From positions 1 to 64,000 of the forward strand of contig NZ_WUBI01000005.1 in the NCBI RefSeq assembly GCF_009807035.1: a DNA stretch of 64,000 nucleotides. The letters are read 5' to 3'. The notes beneath the pieces were generated by a model, which saw only the letters and a list, made by a program, of their open reading frames with translations, made no database searches and was not told where the DNA came from. Within the stretch, counting starts at the first letter, position 1. Each line of letters begins with the position of its first letter. Positions 35,940 to 45,361 of this stretch are shown one piece after another. Source of the DNA: Paenibacillus dendrobii (lineage in GTDB: Bacteria; Bacillota; Bacilli; Paenibacillales; Paenibacillaceae). Both the position numbers and the translations under genes were made by a program.

Positions 35940-37234
35940 AGGTTTTTCAAGGCGTTGTAGTTAGCTGCAATGGTGGCATCAATATCCTCCACGCTATGTG
36001 CAGCCGATACAAACATCCCCTCGAACTGGGAAGGAGCTACGCTGACGCCCTCTTCCACCAAGTTGGCAAAATATTTGGTGAAGCGCTGAATATCGCTGCC
36101 TTTGGCCGTATCATAGTTCACGACGGGTCCTTCCGTAAAGAACGGGCAAACCATGGAACCCACCCGGTTCAAAGTCACAGGAATACCCAGCTCCTTGGCA
36201 TTTTTCTCAAAACCGGCCGCAAGACGCGAAGCGCGTTCTTCAAGCTGCTCGTATACCGCTGGCGTCAGCAGTTTGAGAGTCGTGTAACCCGCAACCATCG
36301 CCAGCGGATTACCGCTGAGCGTTCCCGCCTGATAGATCGGTCCAGATGGAGCCACTTGCTCCATAATTTCACGTTTGCCGCCATATGCGCCGACAGGAAG
36401 TCCTCCGCCAATTACCTTGCCGAGGCAGGTCAGGTCAGGCGTAATGCCGAACAAGCCTTGGGCGCAGTTGATGTTCACACGGAAACCGGTCATAACCTCA
36501 TCAAAAATCAGCAGGCTTCCGTAACGCGTCGTGATATCCCGAAGTCCCTGCAGAAAGCCCGGAAGCGGAGGTACAACCCCCATATTTCCGGCAATCGGTT
36601 CTACAATGACACATGCAATTTCTTCGCCAAAGCGTTCAAAGGCCACTTTTACCGATTCCAGATCATTATAAGCAACCGTAATCGTGTTTGATGCCACGCC
36701 CTCTGGCACACCAGGGCTGTCAGGCAAGCCAAGCGTTGCTACGCCGGAACCAGCTTTGATCAGCAAGCTGTCTGCGTGACCGTGATAAGAGCCTTCAAAC
36801 TTCAGAATTTTGCTGCGTCCCGTATATCCGCGTGCGAGACGGATCGCGCTCATCGTAGCTTCCGTTCCCGAGTTGACCATCCGTATCACGTCAATCGAAG
36901 GAACCCGCTCGCAGACCAGCTTGGCCATATCCGTTTCGATCAGGGTAGGAGCGCCAAAGCTGGTGCCTTTCGCAGCCGTTTCCTGAATGGCCGAGATCAC
37001 TTCAGGATGGGCATGTCCCATGATCAGAGGACCCCAAGATCCGATGAAATCGATAAAGCTGTTGCCGTCGATATCATAAACCCGTGAGCCTTTGGCGTGG
37101 TCGACATAGATTGGCGTCAGGCCAACCGATTTAAACGCCCGTACGGGGCTGTTAACACCGCCGGGCAGATAATGTTTGGCTTCTTCAAACGCGGTGCGGG
37201 AAGCCTCTTCTTTACGCTTTCCAGACATACTCAT
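35936..37234 (-). CDS. hemL: glutamate-1-semialdehyde 2,1-aminomutase
   Basis: A 432-residue class III PLP aminotransferase that makes 5-aminolevulinate from the HemA product. Motifs: FDEVMTGFRV and the PLP lysine in CLGKVIGGGLPVGAYGG. ATG 37234 (MSMSGKRK), with GGGAG eight bases upstream, is chosen over a GTG three codons before. Placed after hemB in the operon. Confidence 0.95.
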   Translation of the reverse strand: MSMSGKRKEEASRTAFEEAKHYLPGGVNSPVRAFKSVGLTPIYVDHAKGSRVYDIDGNSFIDFIGSWGPLIMGHAHPEVISAIQETAAKGTSFGAPTLIETDMAKLVCERVPSIDVIRMVNSGTEATMSAIRLARGYTGRSKILKFEGSYHGHADSLLIKAGSGVATLGLPDSPGVPEGVASNTITVAYNDLESVKVAFERFGEEIACVIVEPIAGNMGVVPPLPGFLQGLRDITTRYGSLLIFDEVMTGFRVNINCAQGLFGITPDLTCLGKVIGGGLPVGAYGGKREIMEQVAPSGPIYQAGTLSGNPLAMVAGYTTLKLLTPAVYEQLEERASRLAAGFEKNAKELGIPVTLNRVGSMVCPFFTEGPVVNYDTAKGSDIQRFTKYFANLVEEGVSVAPSQFEGMFVSAAHSVEDIDATIAANYNALKNL

Positions 37235-37258
37235 GAATGTCACTCCCGTTTCAGTATA

Positions 37259-38260
37259 TTAACGCTCCTGCATCCAGCCGGCGGCGTCTTTGGCAAAATA
37301 CGTAATAATGATATCGGCTCCGGCGCGCTTCATGCCCGTAAGCATTTCCTGCACGATCGCCTTTTCATTGATCCAGCCTTGTTGTGCGGCAGCCTTCACC
37401 ATGGAATATTCGCCGCTGACATTATAGGCTACGAGGGGCAGATCGAATTGATCCTTCAAAGTCCGAATAACGTCCATGTAAGCCAAAGCCGGCTTGACCA
37501 TCAGCATATCCGCGCCTTCAAGAACATCCGTTTCCGCTTCACGCAGCGCTTCGCGGGCATTCGCCGGGTCCATTTGATAGGTTTTGCGGTCGCCAAATTG
37601 CGGAGCGGAATCCGCAGCTTCGCGAAAAGGTCCATAGAATGCCGAGGCATATTTAACGGAATAAGACATGATCGGCACATGTTCAAATCCGGCTTCATCC
37701 AAGCCCGCACGGATTGCTTGCACGAATCCGTCCATCATATTGGATGGCGCGATAATGTCAGCTCCGGCTTTGGCTTGGGATACGGCGGTCTTCGTAAGCA
37801 GTTCTAGCGATTCATCATTCATGACATCGCCATGAACCTGACCGTCAACTTCAAACGTATGGACCATGCCACAATGACCATGATCGGTAAATTCGCAGAG
37901 GCAGGTATCAGCTACAACAAGCAGATGCGGATACCATTTTTTAATTAAGCGTGTGGCTTCCTGAACGATCCCGTTTTCCACGAAGCCCGAAGTGCCCACG
38001 CTGTCCTTCGTTTCGGGGATCCCGAACAGCAACACCGCCGGAATACCAAGATCTACGATTTCGTCCACCTCGGCCTTTAACGTATCGAGCGAAAAATGGT
38101 AGATTCCCGGCATCGAAGAAATTTCATTCTTCACGCCTTGTCCGTAAGTCACGAATATCGGCATGATTAAATCATTCACGTTCAGCACGGTTTCGCGCAC
38201 CATATTGCGCATGCCTGTGGATTGACGCAGACGACGATGTCTTACAATTGGAAAACTCAT
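37259..38260 (-). CDS. hemB: porphobilinogen synthase (5-aminolevulinate dehydratase)
   Basis: A 333-residue enzyme that joins two 5-aminolevulinates. Both active-site lysine regions are present (YSVKYASAFYGPFR and MLMVKPALAYMDVI). The metal-binding CLCEFTDHGHCG motif suggests a zinc-type enzyme. ATG with AGGAGG upstream. Confidence 0.95.
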   Translation of the reverse strand: MSFPIVRHRRLRQSTGMRNMVRETVLNVNDLIMPIFVTYGQGVKNEISSMPGIYHFSLDTLKAEVDEIVDLGIPAVLLFGIPETKDSVGTSGFVENGIVQEATRLIKKWYPHLLVVADTCLCEFTDHGHCGMVHTFEVDGQVHGDVMNDESLELLTKTAVSQAKAGADIIAPSNMMDGFVQAIRAGLDEAGFEHVPIMSYSVKYASAFYGPFREAADSAPQFGDRKTYQMDPANAREALREAETDVLEGADMLMVKPALAYMDVIRTLKDQFDLPLVAYNVSGEYSMVKAAAQQGWINEKAIVQEMLTGMKRAGADIIITYFAKDAAGWMQER

Positions 38261-38303
38261 ATCTATGACCTCCTGTATCGCGTTTCATTCATAGTTCAAA
38301 ACT

Positions 38304-39857
38304 TCATATTACATGTTGATGCTGATCTTTCATGTAGGAGCACAGCTCATCCACCAAACTCTCAATGGTGGCTTGCCCGGCAACCATACTTACCCGCAGA
38401 CCCGCCTCACGGGCCGTCTTTGCGGTTACTTCCCCGATGCACGCAGCCACCGAGCGGCTGAGCAGCTGAACCGGGTCCTGCACACCCATCCGCTTCAACT
38501 TTTCAATCAAATGCGTAACGGTTGATGAGCTTGTAAAGGTGACCGCATGTATGGCGCCTTCCGAAAGCAACCTGATCAACTCATGATCCTCTTCCTGGCT
38601 CATGACCGTCTGATAGGTATCGACAGCCGTGACTTCCAGCCCCATCTCATCGAGCTTTTCCGGCAGCCATGTCCGCGCCAGATCACCACGCGGTAGCAGC
38701 ACTTTCTGGCCAGGCATCAGTTCTTCGCCCAGCGTTTCGATCATGCCCTCAGCCTGAAATTTTCCCGGCAGTTCGACGGGAATAATTCCGCGATCCTTCA
38801 GTGCCTGCGCCGTTGCCGGACCTACGGCCGCGATCTTCGCGCGGTGAAGGCTTCGAATATCCCTGCCCTGCTCGGCCAAATGCCGGTAGAAGTATTCAAC
38901 GCCATTGACGCTCGTGAAGAATACCCAATCATAGCCTTCCAGCCGGGAAAGGGAATCCTGAATCCGATTCAGCGTATCCCGATCCTGCGGATAGACCGTT
39001 TCAATGACAGGAAATTCGTATGACTCTCCGCCAAGCTCGTCAATCCGGCTCACGAGCTCGGATGCCTGAGATCGGGTACGCGTAACCAGAATCCGTTTGC
39101 CGAAAAGCGGAAGAACCTCTGCCCATTTCAGCTGCTCTCGCTGAAGCACCACATCGCCGACGACGATGACGGCCGGAGGCTGAAAATTCGCCTCCAGCAC
39201 CCGCCGCTCGATATTTTCGAGGGTCCCCGTCAACGTATCCTGTTCAGCACGGGTTCCCCACCGCACCAGGGCAACCGGCGTATGCCCAGGCCGTCCGTGC
39301 TCCATGAGCTGATTCGCAATATATCCAATTTTGGACACGCCCATCATAAAAACAAGAGTGCCCGTAGCATTCGTGACCTTTTCCCAATCCATCATGCGGT
39401 CGAGTTTATCCGGACTTTCATGTCCGGTAATGATCGACAGCGATGAAGCGAAGTCCCGGTGAGTAACAGGTATGCCAGCATAAGCAGGAACGCTGATGGC
39501 AGCCGTAACCCCGGGCACGATTTCGTAAGCGATCCCGTTCTTTTTCAGCAGTCCGGCCTCTTCCCCGACCCGCCCGAAAATGGTGGGATCGCCGCCTTTC
39601 AAGCGCACAACGGTGTTACCTTCCAGCGCCAGATCGACCAGAAGCTGATTAATTTCTTCCTGCTTCATCGTATGACGGTCCGGCAGCTTGCCAACATATA
39701 TTTTACGTGTACCCGGCTTCGCTTCCCCCAAAAGCTGAGGGGCCGCGAGACGGTCATAGACAACCACATCCGCTTTTTGCAGGCATTCCAGACCTTTCAC
39801 GGTAATTAACTTGGCATGGCCCGGTCCTGCACCAACCAGATATACTTTTCCCGCCAT
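38304..39857 (-). CDS. cobA: fused uroporphyrinogen-III C-methyltransferase and uroporphyrinogen-III synthase
   Basis: A bifunctional protein of about 517 residues. The N-terminal half (about 1-243) is a SAM-dependent methyltransferase (SUMT) with VYLVGAGPGHAKLITVKG and RLKGGDPTIFGR. It makes precorrin-2. The C-terminal half (about 255-512) is HemD, which closes uroporphyrinogen III. The fusion puts the sirohaem/cobalamin branch directly at the branch point. ATG 39857 is chosen; a GTG two codons earlier (39863) is also possible. It follows the hemC stop closely. Confidence 0.92.
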   Translation of the reverse strand: MAGKVYLVGAGPGHAKLITVKGLECLQKADVVVYDRLAAPQLLGEAKPGTRKIYVGKLPDRHTMKQEEINQLLVDLALEGNTVVRLKGGDPTIFGRVGEEAGLLKKNGIAYEIVPGVTAAISVPAYAGIPVTHRDFASSLSIITGHESPDKLDRMMDWEKVTNATGTLVFMMGVSKIGYIANQLMEHGRPGHTPVALVRWGTRAEQDTLTGTLENIERRVLEANFQPPAVIVVGDVVLQREQLKWAEVLPLFGKRILVTRTRSQASELVSRIDELGGESYEFPVIETVYPQDRDTLNRIQDSLSRLEGYDWVFFTSVNGVEYFYRHLAEQGRDIRSLHRAKIAAVGPATAQALKDRGIIPVELPGKFQAEGMIETLGEELMPGQKVLLPRGDLARTWLPEKLDEMGLEVTAVDTYQTVMSQEEDHELIRLLSEGAIHAVTFTSSSTVTHLIEKLKRMGVQDPVQLLSRSVAACIGEVTAKTAREAGLRVSMVAGQATIESLVDELCSYMKDQHQHVI

Positions 39858-39869
39858 CTCCACATCCCC

Positions 39870-40826
39870 TTACTCCCTGACTTGTTCGAGAATCTTCTCC
39901 GCTCCCCGTTCAATCAGCTTCCCGGCCACTTCTTCCCCGAGCTTAACCGGATCCGTGCCAAGAAGCGTTTCCTTCAGGATGACATCCCCATCCGGAGAAC
40001 CGACCATTCCTGTCAATTGTATAACGTTTTGTCCGGCATGGGAATGTCCTGCGGGTGCTTCAACCAGTACGGCATGCGCGCCTATCGGTACCTGGCAACC
40101 GCCGTTCAACACGCCAAGAAACTTGCGTTCCGCAGCAACCGTCAGTGCGGATTCCTTATCATTGTACAAAGCTAGCAGCTTCATCAGCTCCGCGTCGTCT
40201 TCTCGGCACTCGATCCCGAGCGCCCCTTGTCCTACTGCCGGCAGGCAGGTTTCAACCGGAAGATAGGCGGTGATCTTGTCTTCCCAGCCCATTCGGTACA
40301 GCCCGGCCGCAGCCAGCAGAATCGCCTGGAACCCTTCCGTTTCCAGCTTCTTCAGGCGGGAATCGATGTTGCCGCGAACCGGCTCCAGTTCCAGATCTGG
40401 GCGGTATGCCTTGAGCTGGCTGGAACGGCGAAGACTGCTTGTCCCTACCTTGGCCCCATGAGGCAAATCGTCTATGCTCTTTCCTTCGAGCGTAATCAAA
40501 CAGTCACGCGGATCCACGCGGCGGGGTACGGCTCCGTTTACCAACCCATCAGGCAGGACAGAAGGCATATCCTTCATGCTATGTACAGCCATATCGATCT
40601 CGCCGTCCATCATGGCCTGCTCGATTTCTTTGACAAATAAACCTTTTCCGCCCACTTTGGATAGCGTTACATCCAGAATGCGGTCACCCTTCGTAACGAT
40701 CTTCTTCACTTCAAAATCAAAATCAAAGCCATGTTCCTGGCTAAGCCTCTTCAAATCATCAATGACCTGACCCGTCTGAGTCAGTGCCAGCGCACTTTGT
40801 CTGCTGCCTACTACAATTGTCCGCAT
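39870..40826 (-). CDS. hemC: hydroxymethylbilane synthase
   Basis: A 318-residue enzyme that links four porphobilinogens. The dipyrromethane cofactor cysteine is in LNGGCQVPIGAHAV. The N-terminus MRTIVVGSRQSALALTQT is typical. The open frame extends 18 codons further, but AGGAGG sits 7 bases before the ATG at 40826. That leaves 2 bases after the preceding gene. Confidence 0.95.
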   Translation of the reverse strand: MRTIVVGSRQSALALTQTGQVIDDLKRLSQEHGFDFDFEVKKIVTKGDRILDVTLSKVGGKGLFVKEIEQAMMDGEIDMAVHSMKDMPSVLPDGLVNGAVPRRVDPRDCLITLEGKSIDDLPHGAKVGTSSLRRSSQLKAYRPDLELEPVRGNIDSRLKKLETEGFQAILLAAAGLYRMGWEDKITAYLPVETCLPAVGQGALGIECREDDAELMKLLALYNDKESALTVAAERKFLGVLNGGCQVPIGAHAVLVEAPAGHSHAGQNVIQLTGMVGSPDGDVILKETLLGTDPVKLGEEVAGKLIERGAEKILEQVRE

Positions 40827-40828
40827 TC

Positions 40829-41476
40829 TCATTCCTCCTGATTGTCGTTGATCCATTGCCTGATATCCTCCGGACTCCAAGGTCTGGAAGTACCCTGCCG
40901 CAGCGTTTCGAACATCTCCGGTCCGCTTGCCTTCCTTAACAATTTTTGCCGGACTGCCGGGTTGTTAACCTGCTGCTGAATCGCTTTTCGGATGTGATAT
41001 AAAGCATCGAGGTATTCCTCGTATTCCGTCCCGTAATCTTCGTCCAGCTTTCTGCGAATGGCCCTTGCAGCGAGCGGTCCTGCCCCCGAAGTAGAGACCG
41101 CGATCAACAGCCGCCCTCGCCGGAGTACGCTGGGATGTATGAAGCTGCCAAGATCCGGCTGATCCGCAACATTTGCAAGAATTCCTTTTGTCTTGGCTTC
41201 TGCCGCCACCGCTGCGTTCACCCCGGCGTCATTTGACGCGGCATGAACCATAAACGTTCCCTCCAGATCCCCTGCCGCATATTTGCGGGGTATCCAGTTG
41301 AGCTTGCCTTGATCGTAATATTCTTGGAGGTTAGGCGTTACCAGAGGACTGATCACAGTCACCCGCGCCGATCCGGCAAGGAGTTCCCGAACCTTTCGCT
41401 CCGCCACCTGCCCGCCTCCGATAACCACACAAACCCGGTCTTCACAATCCAGCATGATGGGCACATAATTAGGCAT
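40829..41476 (-). CDS. precorrin-2 dehydrogenase (sirohaem synthase-type, NAD-binding)
   Basis: A 215-residue protein of the Met8/SirC/CysG-N family. The NAD fold CVVIGGGQVAERKVRELL (about 16-33) and the ISTSGAGPLAARAIRRKL-like stretch (AVSTSGAGPLAARAIR) are seen. It should oxidise precorrin-2 to sirohydrochlorin, and some relatives also insert iron. With the SUMT half of the fused gene downstream, it supplies most of a sirohaem branch inside the haem operon. Confidence 0.85.
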   Translation of the reverse strand: MPNYVPIMLDCEDRVCVVIGGGQVAERKVRELLAGSARVTVISPLVTPNLQEYYDQGKLNWIPRKYAAGDLEGTFMVHAASNDAGVNAAVAAEAKTKGILANVADQPDLGSFIHPSVLRRGRLLIAVSTSGAGPLAARAIRRKLDEDYGTEYEEYLDALYHIRKAIQQQVNNPAVRQKLLRKASGPEMFETLRQGTSRPWSPEDIRQWINDNQEE

Positions 41477-41483
41477 GCCGCTA

Positions 41484-42311
41484 TCACTCCCCGTTCCAAT
41501 GGTGGAAGTCAGACCACGTATTCAGCACGAAAATAAGGATGATAAATACATAACCGGCCAAAATCCATTTGGCCATAAACGATCCGGTATACTGATGCGA
41601 GCGTTTCTTAAACAGGTAAAAGTAATAAAAACCAAGTCCAGCAAACGTGGCCAGCACCTTCAAATCCAGCAGCAGGTTCAGCCTTCCTTCCGATATGACG
41701 GATAAAGCCGCGACGATAAAAGATACAGTCAGCATCGGTGTCCCGATAAAAGCGAGCGAATACGCATATTTATCCAACATTTCAAGGCTTGGCAGCCTCT
41801 TCACCGTGTCCGTCCATTTCTTTCCTTTCAATTTTTGGTGAAGGAAAAGATACATCACCGCGAATACCGCAGCAATCGTATAAATGACAAAGCTGAGGTT
41901 GGCCATCGTAATGTGCAGGACAAGCAGCCCGTGTACCGTTTCCCAGTGCTTGAGCGGATTGTTGCCCGGAGAGAACCAGAGCCTGTTCAATACCAGAATG
42001 CTGAACCCGATAATACTTAACAACAGAACCGCGAACTCGGCCCGTTGCAGCAGATTAATAATAAGCGACGCGACCACAAGACTGAATGATAGCAAAAGCA
42101 GAAAATCAAACGGTGTAAAAATCGGAAGCGCCCGTTCTTCAACAGCTCGAATAATCAGCGCTCCCGCCTGCAACACCCCGACTACAGCAAGAAGCCCTGT
42201 ACCCATCCGCTTCGCGCCCCGATTGCGTCGAATGCAATCCGAGATAAAAAACAGAAGGCTCAGGGCATAGATATAAATACCGGCATCATAAAATCCAGTG
42301 AGCATGTCCAC
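41484..42311 (-). CDS. hemX: HemX/CcsA-type cytochrome c assembly membrane protein
   Basis: A 275-residue protein with about eight hydrophobic segments and the WETVHGLLVLHI-like haem-handling region near the middle (histidines around 135-142). B. subtilis HemX, encoded right after hemA as here, lowers the amount of HemA protein; relatives export haem for cytochrome c. The role as HemA regulator is inferred from position. Confidence 0.82.
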   Translation of the reverse strand: MDMLTGFYDAGIYIYALSLLFFISDCIRRNRGAKRMGTGLLAVVGVLQAGALIIRAVEERALPIFTPFDFLLLLSFSLVVASLIINLLQRAEFAVLLLSIIGFSILVLNRLWFSPGNNPLKHWETVHGLLVLHITMANLSFVIYTIAAVFAVMYLFLHQKLKGKKWTDTVKRLPSLEMLDKYAYSLAFIGTPMLTVSFIVAALSVISEGRLNLLLDLKVLATFAGLGFYYFYLFKKRSHQYTGSFMAKWILAGYVFIILIFVLNTWSDFHHWNGE

Positions 42312-42324
42312 TCCCCCTGATAGC

Positions 42325-43719
42325 CTACAGGCCTGCTGGTGTCAGCGAACCTTTAATGGCAAACGGTTTGTCTTCATGCTTTTCTCTGCTGAGTTCGTTC
42401 TTGGATGGACTGGATTGTTTGATCAAGCTTGTTTCCTGTCCGGCTCCATTCAAATCTTCTTCCAATGCAAAAATCTGCGTGAAATAATCCAGCGCTTCAT
42501 TTCCGTTTTTACCCGCTGTCATCTCCTTGATCCGATTAATCGGATCATGCATCATCTGATTGACAATGCTCTTCGTTAACCGGCGGATGACTTTGCGCTG
42601 ATGCTCATCCAGCTCCGGCAGCTTGTTGAATAGGCTTTGAAGCGTCTCTTCATGAATGCTCGAGGATTTTTCCTGCAGCGCGCGGATGGCCGGTCTAACG
42701 CCCAGCGTCTTCAGCCACTGATAGAAATCATCCATCTCTTCTTGAATCATCACTTCGATTTTAGCCGCTTCGGCTCGACGCATCTCCAAATTGCTCTCTA
42801 CAATGCCTTCCAGATCATCAATATCATACAGGAATACATTATTCAGCTCCGCAATCGCCGGATCAATGTCCCGCGGTACGGCGATATCGATAATAAAGAG
42901 AGGGCGGGATTGGCGTTTTTTCATGCTTTCGCTGACCTGAGTACGGTTCAGGACATAATCCTTGGCCCCCGTGGAGCTGATGAGAATATCCACCTCATGC
43001 AACCGAGCCATGGCCTGTTCCATGGTACAAGGCGTTCCTTGGAATTTGCTGGCCAGCTCCTCTGCCCGTGCAAGCGTACGGTTAGCCACAATAACCTCTT
43101 CCGCGCCATTGGCATACAGATGTTTCACCGTTAGCTCACTCATCTTACCGGCACCCAGAATCAGTACCTTCTTGTCATCGAACATGCCAAAAATCCGTTT
43201 GCCCAGCTCTACAGCTGCGTAGCTGACGGATACGGCGCTTTCGCCGATAGAAGTTTCCGAGTGTGCTCTTTTACCTAGCGTTACCGCTTGCTTGAACAGC
43301 ATATTAAACCATGTTCCAGTAGCTTTTTCCTGCTGACTCTGCAAAAATGCGGTTCGGACTTGGCCGAGGATTTGCGTCTCCCCGATCACCATGGAGTCCA
43401 GACCGCAGGTTACACGGAACAAATGGGAGATCGCCTGCTGATCTTCATATATATATAAATGCTGGGTAAATTCCTCACGGGGAATATCGAACCACTGTTC
43501 CATAAAGCTGCGGATAAAATATCCGCACATATGCAGGCGGTCCACCACAACATAAATTTCCGTACGGTTACATGTTGCTACGATAACGCCTTCCATGACG
43601 CTTTTGGTCAGCATGAGCTGGCTGAGCGCTTCCGGCAATTCATTTTGTTCAAACGTAAAACGTTCCCTTACTTCTACAGGCGCTGTGCGATAGTTCAATC
43701 CGACAACGACGATGTGCAT
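42325..43719 (-). CDS. hemA: glutamyl-tRNA reductase
   Basis: A 464-residue enzyme that starts the C5 route to haem by reducing glutamyl-tRNA to the semialdehyde. Catalytic C50 lies in GVIVATCNRTEIYVV. The NADPH domain has LILGAGKMSELTV, and the C-terminal dimerisation helix is present. A C-terminal tail of about 40 charged residues is longer than in B. subtilis. First gene of the operon, behind its own promoter. Confidence 0.95.
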   Translation of the reverse strand: MHIVVVGLNYRTAPVEVRERFTFEQNELPEALSQLMLTKSVMEGVIVATCNRTEIYVVVDRLHMCGYFIRSFMEQWFDIPREEFTQHLYIYEDQQAISHLFRVTCGLDSMVIGETQILGQVRTAFLQSQQEKATGTWFNMLFKQAVTLGKRAHSETSIGESAVSVSYAAVELGKRIFGMFDDKKVLILGAGKMSELTVKHLYANGAEEVIVANRTLARAEELASKFQGTPCTMEQAMARLHEVDILISSTGAKDYVLNRTQVSESMKKRQSRPLFIIDIAVPRDIDPAIAELNNVFLYDIDDLEGIVESNLEMRRAEAAKIEVMIQEEMDDFYQWLKTLGVRPAIRALQEKSSSIHEETLQSLFNKLPELDEHQRKVIRRLTKSIVNQMMHDPINRIKEMTAGKNGNEALDYFTQIFALEEDLNGAGQETSLIKQSSPSKNELSREKHEDKPFAIKGSLTPAGL

Positions 43720-43807
43720 TACATGTTCACCTGCCTAAGGTTCATTTCAAAAAAAAAGATCCAATTCAGGATATCTCTTTTGGTTTCTATTCATTTTCAC
43801 TATGTTA

Positions 43808-43837
43808 ATTATATCACAGTTGTCTAGTCCCTCTGAA
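43808..43837 (-). promoter_or_regulatory. promoter of the haem operon
   Basis: A perfect -10 TATAAT (43808-43813) and -35 TTCAGA (43832-43837), 18 bp apart on the minus strand. I saw no PerR-type box. A small hairpin (43866-43884) just upstream may end the preceding transcript. Confidence 0.65.
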
Positions 43838-43959
43838 TCATTTTATGAAATGTTTATGAAAATACACACTTTGGACAAAAGTGTTTTTCACCTCCCGCAG
43901 GAGTATTTTACTATAATGCCATGAACCCCAGAATTTTATACCGTCTTATTAACCATCAA

Positions 43960-44484
43960 CTACTTCCCTTTAATCAGCGCGGCAAGCTGCTTACCTGTTT
44001 TCTCAAGCTCGTCATTTTGGGAGGATATCACATGTCCGCTTTCACTAAGCAGCTGCTGGTAGGGCTGAACCGACCCGGAGAAGAGTTCGCTGTATGAACC
44101 GAGAAGCTCTTTTTCCGCCTCGCTCAAGGGACGATTACCTCCGATTTGCCAGGACGTAAGAAGTTCCACCAGGCCACCGATGGCCGGGAACGGATACAGT
44201 CGATCACTGCCGAAAGAGTCCGCCAGCCGGTCATGTGTATATGCAGCCGAATAAGCTGCCAGCTTCAGCGCGTTAAGTTCACTGGTATTTCCGCTGTTCG
44301 CCGCATCCATCAGCGAGGTATTCAGTACCTTCATCTGGAAAAGCGACACTTCATACAGCATTTGCTCCGCGTCCGCATGGCCGCCTTGAGGGCGTGCCAA
44401 ACGGTATCCCTGATATACGAGCGTGCCTAACAGCAGCACAATCAAGACTAAAAACAGCAGGTCTCGTGATTTTCGTCTTCTCAT
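43960..44484 (-). CDS. membrane-anchored protein of unknown function
   Basis: I do not recognise this 174-residue protein. A basic N-terminus (MRRRKSRD) precedes one membrane segment (about 8-26), then a mostly helical extracellular domain. There are no cysteines in the domain and no catalytic motif. It looks like a membrane-anchored sensory or scaffold domain, but that is a guess. It lies between speD and hemA, with its own terminator-bounded upstream side. ATG with GGGGG upstream. Confidence 0.65.
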   Translation of the reverse strand: MRRRKSRDLLFLVLIVLLLGTLVYQGYRLARPQGGHADAEQMLYEVSLFQMKVLNTSLMDAANSGNTSELNALKLAAYSAAYTHDRLADSFGSDRLYPFPAIGGLVELLTSWQIGGNRPLSEAEKELLGSYSELFSGSVQPYQQLLSESGHVISSQNDELEKTGKQLAALIKGK

Positions 44485-44550
44485 TGATCTTCCGGCCCCC
44501 TAAAGCTTCGTTCACAAGCTTGTTCCATATCTGTAGTATATGGGGCCCTT

Positions 44551-44587
44551 AGAAAACAAATGACCATGGAGACGGATCTCCATGGTC
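44551..44587 (-). terminator. terminator after speD
   Basis: An 11-bp perfect stem (44562-44572 with 44577-44587), a 4-base loop and a broken T run on the minus strand. Confidence 0.75.
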
Positions 44588-44619
44588 AGGATTCATTATC
44601 GTTATTAAGCGCCTAGCCT

Positions 44620-45018
44620 CTATACCAGCTCGACCTGTTTCATTTCCGGTGTTTCCACCTTCAACTCGCCCAAACCGCGTACAAGCTTCTTCGCATACGT
44701 TTTTTCAGGCTTCAATACGGATACCAGGTAATCGATTGCCAATTGTGGATCGACAGTTTCGCCACAGGTGTAGCAATCAATCGCTGCAAACCCTCTCTCG
44801 GGATACGTATGAATCGAGAGGTGGCTTTCTGACAGCAAAACAAGCACTGTAGCTCCTTGAGGTTCAAACTGCTTGGATTGTACCGACATCACTGTAGCAC
44901 CACATGCTTCTGCAGCTTCAACCATTTGAGCCTGCAAAAACTCTGCGTCGTTCAGCATCTCGAAGTCGACTCCCCAAGTATCAACAGCAACGTGTCTTCC
45001 GAAAGTTGAGTATTCCAT
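44620..45018 (-). CDS. speD: S-adenosylmethionine decarboxylase proenzyme
   Basis: A 132-residue class 1B proenzyme that makes decarboxylated SAM for spermidine. It self-cleaves before S65 in SESHLSIHTYPE to form the pyruvoyl group. The partner residues H70 and C85 have the expected spacing (+5 and +20). No spermidine synthase gene is nearby. A long leader precedes it. Confidence 0.95.
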   Translation of the reverse strand: MEYSTFGRHVAVDTWGVDFEMLNDAEFLQAQMVEAAEACGATVMSVQSKQFEPQGATVLVLLSESHLSIHTYPERGFAAIDCYTCGETVDPQLAIDYLVSVLKPEKTYAKKLVRGLGELKVETPEMKQVELV

Positions 45019-45161
45019 CTTCCGGTTTCCCCCTTCCTAGGAATAAAATGTTTGAAAATTTCATCCGCTAGGACCTACGTCATTCACTTCCCGAGGGAAT
45101 AATCTCTCGCAACATACAATGTCCTGAGTGAATCCTGGTTCCTAATATATTCTTTTCAACG
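45019..45161 (-). other. long speD 5' leader with inverted repeat
   Basis: About 140 transcribed bases lie between the promoter and speD. ATTCACT and AGTGAAT pair across about 35 bases (about 45080-45135), with partly matching GG-rich flanks. It resembles no riboswitch I know. A polyamine- or SAM-responsive element is only a possibility. Confidence 0.35.
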
Positions 45162-45167
45162 AGATTA

Positions 45168-45196
45168 AAAATAACATCTATCAGGGCGAAATGCAA
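45168..45196 (-). promoter_or_regulatory. promoter of speD
   Basis: -35 TTGCAT (45191-45196) and -10 TATTTT (45168-45173), 17 bp apart on the minus strand, in AT-rich DNA. The 115 bases between this and the upstream gene's terminator hold only a 6-bp inverted repeat (AGCTAA/TTAGCT). Confidence 0.5.
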
Positions 45197-45311
45197 TACT
45201 TTTTTAAATATCCCCATTGTTTTATTTTTTTCATATTTGTCCCAGATAAAATGCAGCTAAACTGAGGTTAGCTACACTTTTCATCCTCCTTTATCCACGC
45301 TGTCTTTCATG

Positions 45312-45345
45312 AAAAAAGGAACCTCTTCATGGCGAAGAAGTTCCT
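45312..45345 (-). terminator. terminator after the gene at 45362
   Basis: A 12-bp stem with one wobble pair (45317-45328 with 45334-45345) and six T on the minus strand. Confidence 0.85.
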
Positions 45346-45361
45346 TTATCAATTTATGGGA

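Noticed and set aside
43866..43884. Hairpin before the haem operon as a true terminator
   Set aside because: Only 7 AT-rich base pairs and a poor T run on the minus strand; kept only as a remark.
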